Assembly: GCF_001542815.1 (NCBI RefSeq)
Contig: NZ_CP006992.1
Span: 2,547,501 to 2,611,500 of the forward strand
DNA: 64,000 bases
Origin: Methylobacterium sp. AMS5
GTDB taxonomy: Bacteria > Pseudomonadota > Alphaproteobacteria > Rhizobiales > Beijerinckiaceae
Direction of reading: 5' to 3'
The notes under the pieces are model-generated. The model was not told the DNA's origin. It saw only the letters and a list, made by a program, of their open reading frames with translations, and ran no database searches. Below, in pieces: positions 60,473 to 64,000 of this stretch. Position numbers and translations under genes: made by a program. Each line of letters opens with the position of its first letter. Within the stretch, counting starts at the first letter, position 1.

Positions 60473-63400
60473 ACCTCTCCGAACCGTTCATCCGCCGCCC
60501 GGTCGCGACGACGCTGCTGACCATCGGCCTGCTGCTCGCCGGCATGTTCGCCTATGTCCGCCTGCCGGTGGCGCCGCTGCCGCAGGTCGATTTCCCCGTC
60601 ATCCTCGTCCAGGCGCAGATGGCCGGCGCCTCGCCGGACACCATGGCGACCACGGTCGCCGCGCCGCTGGAGCGGCGGCTCGGGGCCATCGCCGACGTCA
60701 ACGAGATGACCTCGACGAGTTCGACAGGCACGGTGCGGATCGTCCTGCTGTTCGGCCTCAACCGCGACATCGACGGCGCCGCCCGCGACGTGCAGGCGGC
60801 GATCAACGCCGCGCGGGCCGACCTGCCGACCTCGCTGCGCACCAACCCGACCTACCGCAAGTTCAATCCGGCCGATTCGCCGATCCTGATCCTCGGCCTC
60901 ACCTCCGATACGCTGACGCCCGGGCAGCTCTACGATTCCGCGGCGACCATCGTGCAGCAGCGGATGAGCCAGATCGAGGGCGTCGGCAACGTCGATATCG
61001 GCGGCTCGTCGCTGCCGGCGGTCCGGGTCGAACTCGATCCGACGGCCCTGTTCCACTACGGCATCGGTCTGGAAGGCATCCGCGCGGGCCTGGCCTCGGC
61101 CAACGCCAACTCGCCCAAGGGCGACATCGTGGCGGGCGACCGCCGCTACCAGCTCTACGCCAACGACCAGGGCCGGCAGGCCTCCGACTATCGCGACATC
61201 GTCGTCGCCTACCGCAACGGCGCCGCCGTGCGGCTCGCCGATGTCGGCGAAGTGGTCGATTCGGTCGAGGACAAGCGCAACCTCGGCCTCGTCGACGGCA
61301 AGCCGGGCGTGATCCTGTTCATCTACAAGCAGCCCGGCTCCAACGTCGTCGAGACCGTGGACCGGGTGCGGGCGGCGATCCCGCAGGCGAAGGCGGCGCT
61401 GCCCGGGGACATCGACCTCAACATCTCCGGCGACCGCTCCGCCACGATCCGCGCCTCGCTGGCCAGCACCGAGGAAACGCTGATCATCGCGGTCATCCTC
61501 GTGATCTTCGTCACCTTCATCTTCCTGCGCTCTTGGCGGGCGACGCTGATCCCGGCGGTGGCGGTGCCGATCTCGATCATCGGCACCTTCGCGGCGATGT
61601 GGATGCTCGGCTATTCCCTCGACATCCTGTCGCTGATGGCGCTCATCATCGCGACCGGCTTCGTCGTGGACGACGCCATCGTCGTGCTGGAGAACATCCA
61701 GCGGCACATCGAGGCGGGCAAGCCACGGGTCGAGGCGGCCCTGCTCGGCGCCCGCGAGGTGGGGTTCACCGTCGTCTCGATGAGCCTGTCGCTCATCGCC
61801 GTGTTCCTGCCGATCCTGCTGATGGGCGGCATCGTCGGCCGGCTGTTCCAGGAATTCGCGGTCACGCTGTCGATGGCGATCCTCGTCTCGCTCGTGCTGT
61901 CGCTGACCACGACGCCGATGATGTGCGCGCTGCTCCTCAAGCCCGAGGCGCAGATGCACGCGGGCCAACGCCCCAATATCCTGCTGCGCGGGCTGGAGGG
62001 CGGCTTCGACGCGGTGCTGCGGGGTTACGAACGGACGCTCCGTTTCGCGCTGCGTCACCGGCGACTGACCGTGCTCAGCGTGTTCATCGCGATCGGGCTC
62101 ACGGTCTACGGCTACATCATCGTGCCGAAGGGCTTCTTCCCCGATCAGGATACCGGCCAGCTCATGGGCGGCATCCAGGCCGACCAGCGCATCTCGTTTC
62201 AGTCGATGAAGGACAAGCTGGAGCGCGCCAGCGCCATCGTGCAGGCCGACCCGGCGGTGGAGAGCATCGTCGGTTTCACGGGCGGGCGCGGTACCAATTC
62301 CGCCAACGTCTTCGTCGGGCTGAAACCCCGCGGCGAACGCGAGCCGATCGAGACCGTGATGGCACGGCTGCGGCCGAAGCTCGCCCAGGTCGCGGGCGCG
62401 CGCCTGTTCCTGTTCCCGCGCCAGGATCTCCGGATGGGCGGGCGCCAGAGCTTCGCCCAGTACCAGTACACACTCCAGGGCGACACGTCGGAGGAACTCT
62501 ACGCCGCCTCGCCGAAGCTGCTGCAAGCGCTGCAGAAGCGCACCGACATCTTCGCCGACGTGACCTCGGACCAGCAGGAGGGCGGGCTGGAGAGCCGCCT
62601 CGTCATCGATCGGGCGACCGCATTCCGCTACGGCATCACCCCGGACCAGATCGACAACACCCTCTACGATGCCTTCGGGCAGCGGCAGGTCTCGACGATC
62701 TACAACCCGCTCAACCAGTACCACGTGGTGATGGAGATCGCGCCGCGATATCTCCAGAACCCGGAAGTCCTGAAGACGATCTACGTCTCGACCACGGGCG
62801 GCCGGGCGCGGGGCTCGGCCACCACCAACGCGGTTGCCGGCACGGTGGCGGGGGGCGGGACCACGACCGCCTCGCAAGCGTCGACCTCCGGCACGTCCGC
62901 CACCGATACGGCAGCGACCATCGCCGCCGACTCGGCGCGCAACGCCGCGGGCAACGCCATCGCTGCGAGCCGGGGCAGCGCCTCGTCGAGCGCGCCGGTG
63001 TCGAGCGCCAAGGAAACGATGGTGCCGCTCTCGGCCTTCGCCCATTTCGAGACCGGCAACGCCCCGGTCCAGGTGGCGCATCAGGGCCTGTTCGTGGCCA
63101 CCACCATCTCGTTCAACCTCGTGCCCGGCAAGAGTCTGGGCGAGGCCACCGCCGTCATCGACCAGACCATGCTCGATCTGCAATTGCCGCAGACCATCCA
63201 TGGCGAGTTCGCGGGTGCGGCCAAGAGCTATCAGGAATCGTCTTCGCGCCAGCCGCTGCTGATCCTGGCGGCTCTCCTGGCCGTCTACGCCGTGCTCGGC
63301 ATCCTCTACGAGAGCTACATCCACCCCATCACGATTCTCTCGACCCTGCCCTCGGCCGGGATCGGCGCCATCGTCGCGCTGCTCACGACCGGGACCGAGT

Positions 63401-63783
63401 TCACCATCGTCGCCCTGATCGCGGTGTTCCTCTTGATCGGTATCGTGAAGAAGAACGCCATCCTGATGATCGATTTCGCCATCGATGCGGAGCGCAACCG
63501 CGGCCTGACGCCGGGGGAGGCGATCTACGAGGCCTGCCTCCTGCGCTTCCGCCCGATCATGATGACGACGCTCGCCGCCATCCTGGGTGCGGCCCCGCTC
63601 ATCGTCGCGGGCGGCGAGGGGGCCGAGCTGCGCCGGCCCCTCGGCATCGCGATCGTCGGTGGACTCATCGTCAGCCAGATCCTGACCCTCTACACGACAC
63701 CGGTCGTCTACCTGTATCTCGACCGTCTCCGGCTCTGGGCGAAGCGTCGCCGGGGCGGACCGGCGGCGGTGCCGGCCGAGTGA
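60469..63783 (+). CDS. mdtC: Multidrug efflux RND permease (MdtC-like) with periplasmic insert
   Basis: Second pump of the operon, 1104 aa, starting at TTG (TTGA overlap with mdtB), the only in-frame start near [18 protein letters not shown]. It has the RND Asp pair in [36 protein letters not shown], and GREGAEL-type C-end [18 protein letters not shown]. Compared with mdtB it has about 70 extra residues (about 775-848) rich in Ala, Ser, Thr and Gly between [12 protein letters not shown] and [14 protein letters not shown], in a periplasmic subdomain near the docking region. The rest aligns well. Confidence 0.93.
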   Translation: MNLSEPFIRRPVATTLLTIGLLLAGMFAYVRLPVAPLPQVDFPVILVQAQMAGASPDTMATTVAAPLERRLGAIADVNEMTSTSSTGTVRIVLLFGLNRDIDGAARDVQAAINAARADLPTSLRTNPTYRKFNPADSPILILGLTSDTLTPGQLYDSAATIVQQRMSQIEGVGNVDIGGSSLPAVRVELDPTALFHYGIGLEGIRAGLASANANSPKGDIVAGDRRYQLYANDQGRQASDYRDIVVAYRNGAAVRLADVGEVVDSVEDKRNLGLVDGKPGVILFIYKQPGSNVVETVDRVRAAIPQAKAALPGDIDLNISGDRSATIRASLASTEETLIIAVILVIFVTFIFLRSWRATLIPAVAVPISIIGTFAAMWMLGYSLDILSLMALIIATGFVVDDAIVVLENIQRHIEAGKPRVEAALLGAREVGFTVVSMSLSLIAVFLPILLMGGIVGRLFQEFAVTLSMAILVSLVLSLTTTPMMCALLLKPEAQMHAGQRPNILLRGLEGGFDAVLRGYERTLRFALRHRRLTVLSVFIAIGLTVYGYIIVPKGFFPDQDTGQLMGGIQADQRISFQSMKDKLERASAIVQADPAVESIVGFTGGRGTNSANVFVGLKPRGEREPIETVMARLRPKLAQVAGARLFLFPRQDLRMGGRQSFAQYQYTLQGDTSEELYAASPKLLQALQKRTDIFADVTSDQQEGGLESRLVIDRATAFRYGITPDQIDNTLYDAFGQRQVSTIYNPLNQYHVVMEIAPRYLQNPEVLKTIYVSTTGGRARGSATTNAVAGTVAGGGTTTASQASTSGTSATDTAATIAADSARNAAGNAIAASRGSASSSAPVSSAKETMVPLSAFAHFETGNAPVQVAHQGLFVATTISFNLVPGKSLGEATAVIDQTMLDLQLPQTIHGEFAGAAKSYQESSSRQPLLILAALLAVYAVLGILYESYIHPITILSTLPSAGIGAIVALLTTGTEFTIVALIAVFLLIGIVKKNAILMIDFAIDAERNRGLTPGEAIYEACLLRFRPIMMTTLAAILGAAPLIVAGGEGAELRRPLGIAIVGGLIVSQILTLYTTPVVYLYLDRLRLWAKRRRGGPAAVPAE
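62791..63015 (+). other. Low-complexity insert inside the MdtC-like pump
   Basis: The segment encodes a stretch of about 75 residues made largely of Ala, Thr, Ser and Gly, with no Cys and few charged residues. The parallel position in mdtB has only a short SSTAPSGQ link. It is in frame and unlikely to be a sequencing artefact because flanking domains remain intact. Confidence 0.7.
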
Positions 63784-63796
63784 GGATGGTTGTTTC

Positions 63797-64000
63797 GTGA
63801 TCCGTGATTTGCGCGAAGGCCGCCTGCGTCGAGCGGGGAGGGGAGGGGCTGCGGCTCTGCTCCGTCTCTCGGGCGTCGCCGCGCTTGCCGCGACCACCTC
63901 CGGCTGCCTCGTCGGCCCCGATTACGCGCGCCCCTCCGTCGAGACGCCGCTGGCGTTCAAGCAGGGCGGGATGCGCGAGGACAGCCTCGCCTATGTCCAG
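63797..64000 (+). CDS. Outer membrane efflux factor (NodT family), 3' end cut by window edge
   Basis: This gene starts at GTG 63797 (GAGGA about 10 nt upstream) and runs off the right edge after 68 codons. The product has an Arg-rich N-terminus, a hydrophobic stretch, a lipobox-like SGC (Cys 37) and CLVGPDYARPSVETPLAF, the standard opening of NodT/OprM-type lipoproteins that form the outer-membrane channel of RND systems. It is 13 bp after mdtC, completing a tripartite operon. Confidence 0.88.
   Translation, partial: MIRDLREGRLRRAGRGGAAALLRLSGVAALAATTSGCLVGPDYARPSVETPLAFKQGGMREDSLAYVQ

Noticed and set aside
60388..63897. Minus-strand open frame of about 1170 codons opposite the MdtC-like gene
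   Set aside because: High-GC DNA leaves antisense frames open; the product is His/Arg/Asp-rich with no family features, while the plus strand encodes a clear RND pump.
1..64000. CRISPR array or complete insertion sequence
   Set aside because: No regularly spaced direct repeats with unique spacers were seen, and no intact transposase was recognised.

Overview
The window is high-GC DNA from an alphaproteobacterium of the order Hyphomicrobiales (Rhizobiales), most likely Methylobacterium or Methylorubrum. This is inferred from gene content: a BA14K protein, a CpaA-F/TadBC pilus, an rnd-lptCAB-rpoN-hpf-ptsN block, a BchI-type chelatase subunit, and two families of short dispersed repeats. No rRNA or species marker is present, so the genus is an inference. 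Genes are dense and nearly all open. The two outermost genes (OPT transporter on the left, NodT-type outer membrane factor on the right) are cut by the window edges.

Layout. 1-6.3 kb: OPT transporter (partial), ABC-2 permease with an AT-rich 3' half, tRNA-Ala(GGC), secreted hypotheticals and a YihY/BrkB protein. 6.8-13.2 kb: DNA polymerase I, then a minus-strand rplY-pth-ychF-nfi run. 13.4-23.5 kb: Flp/Tad pilus locus, with a minus-strand pilus-N protein, the Flp pilin, the prepilin peptidase CpaA, and a collinear cpaB-cpaC-cpaD-cpaE-cpaF-tadB-tadC operon. 23.6-34.2 kb: tandem MaoC protein with an MHS-type MFS carrier, an Ohr/OsmC protein behind a perfect 22-bp palindrome, CoA-binding protein, PaaI thioesterase, another MFS carrier, a Cache-GGDEF diguanylate cyclase, and BA14K, PhnA-like, CsbD-like and helix-hairpin-helix proteins. 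33.6-40.9 kb: RNase D, lptC-lptA-lptB, rpoN, hpf, ptsN and a small secreted protein. 41-49.8 kb: bchI, an isochorismatase-like hydrolase, gpmA, dapB, marC, a methyltransferase, gloB, a 50-aa membrane protein coupled to a XerD-type recombinase, and a second GGDEF protein. 50-55.2 kb: GH3 beta-glucosidase, a YejE-like ABC permease, a DUF4112 protein and an aminotransferase. 55.4-64 kb: a candidate structured small RNA with its own promoter-like sequence and intrinsic terminator, a 57-aa protein, and an MdtABC-type tripartite RND efflux operon running off the right edge.

The items most worth a second look are the candidate ~115-nt RNA at about 55427-55541, two dispersed repeat families that fold into hairpins (one placed exactly at stop codons), a ~70-residue Ala/Ser/Thr/Gly-rich insert in the periplasmic part of the second RND pump, and the decayed 750-bp stretch that separates lptB from rpoN. 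I saw no CRISPR array, no complete insertion sequence and no recognisable prophage or defence island.
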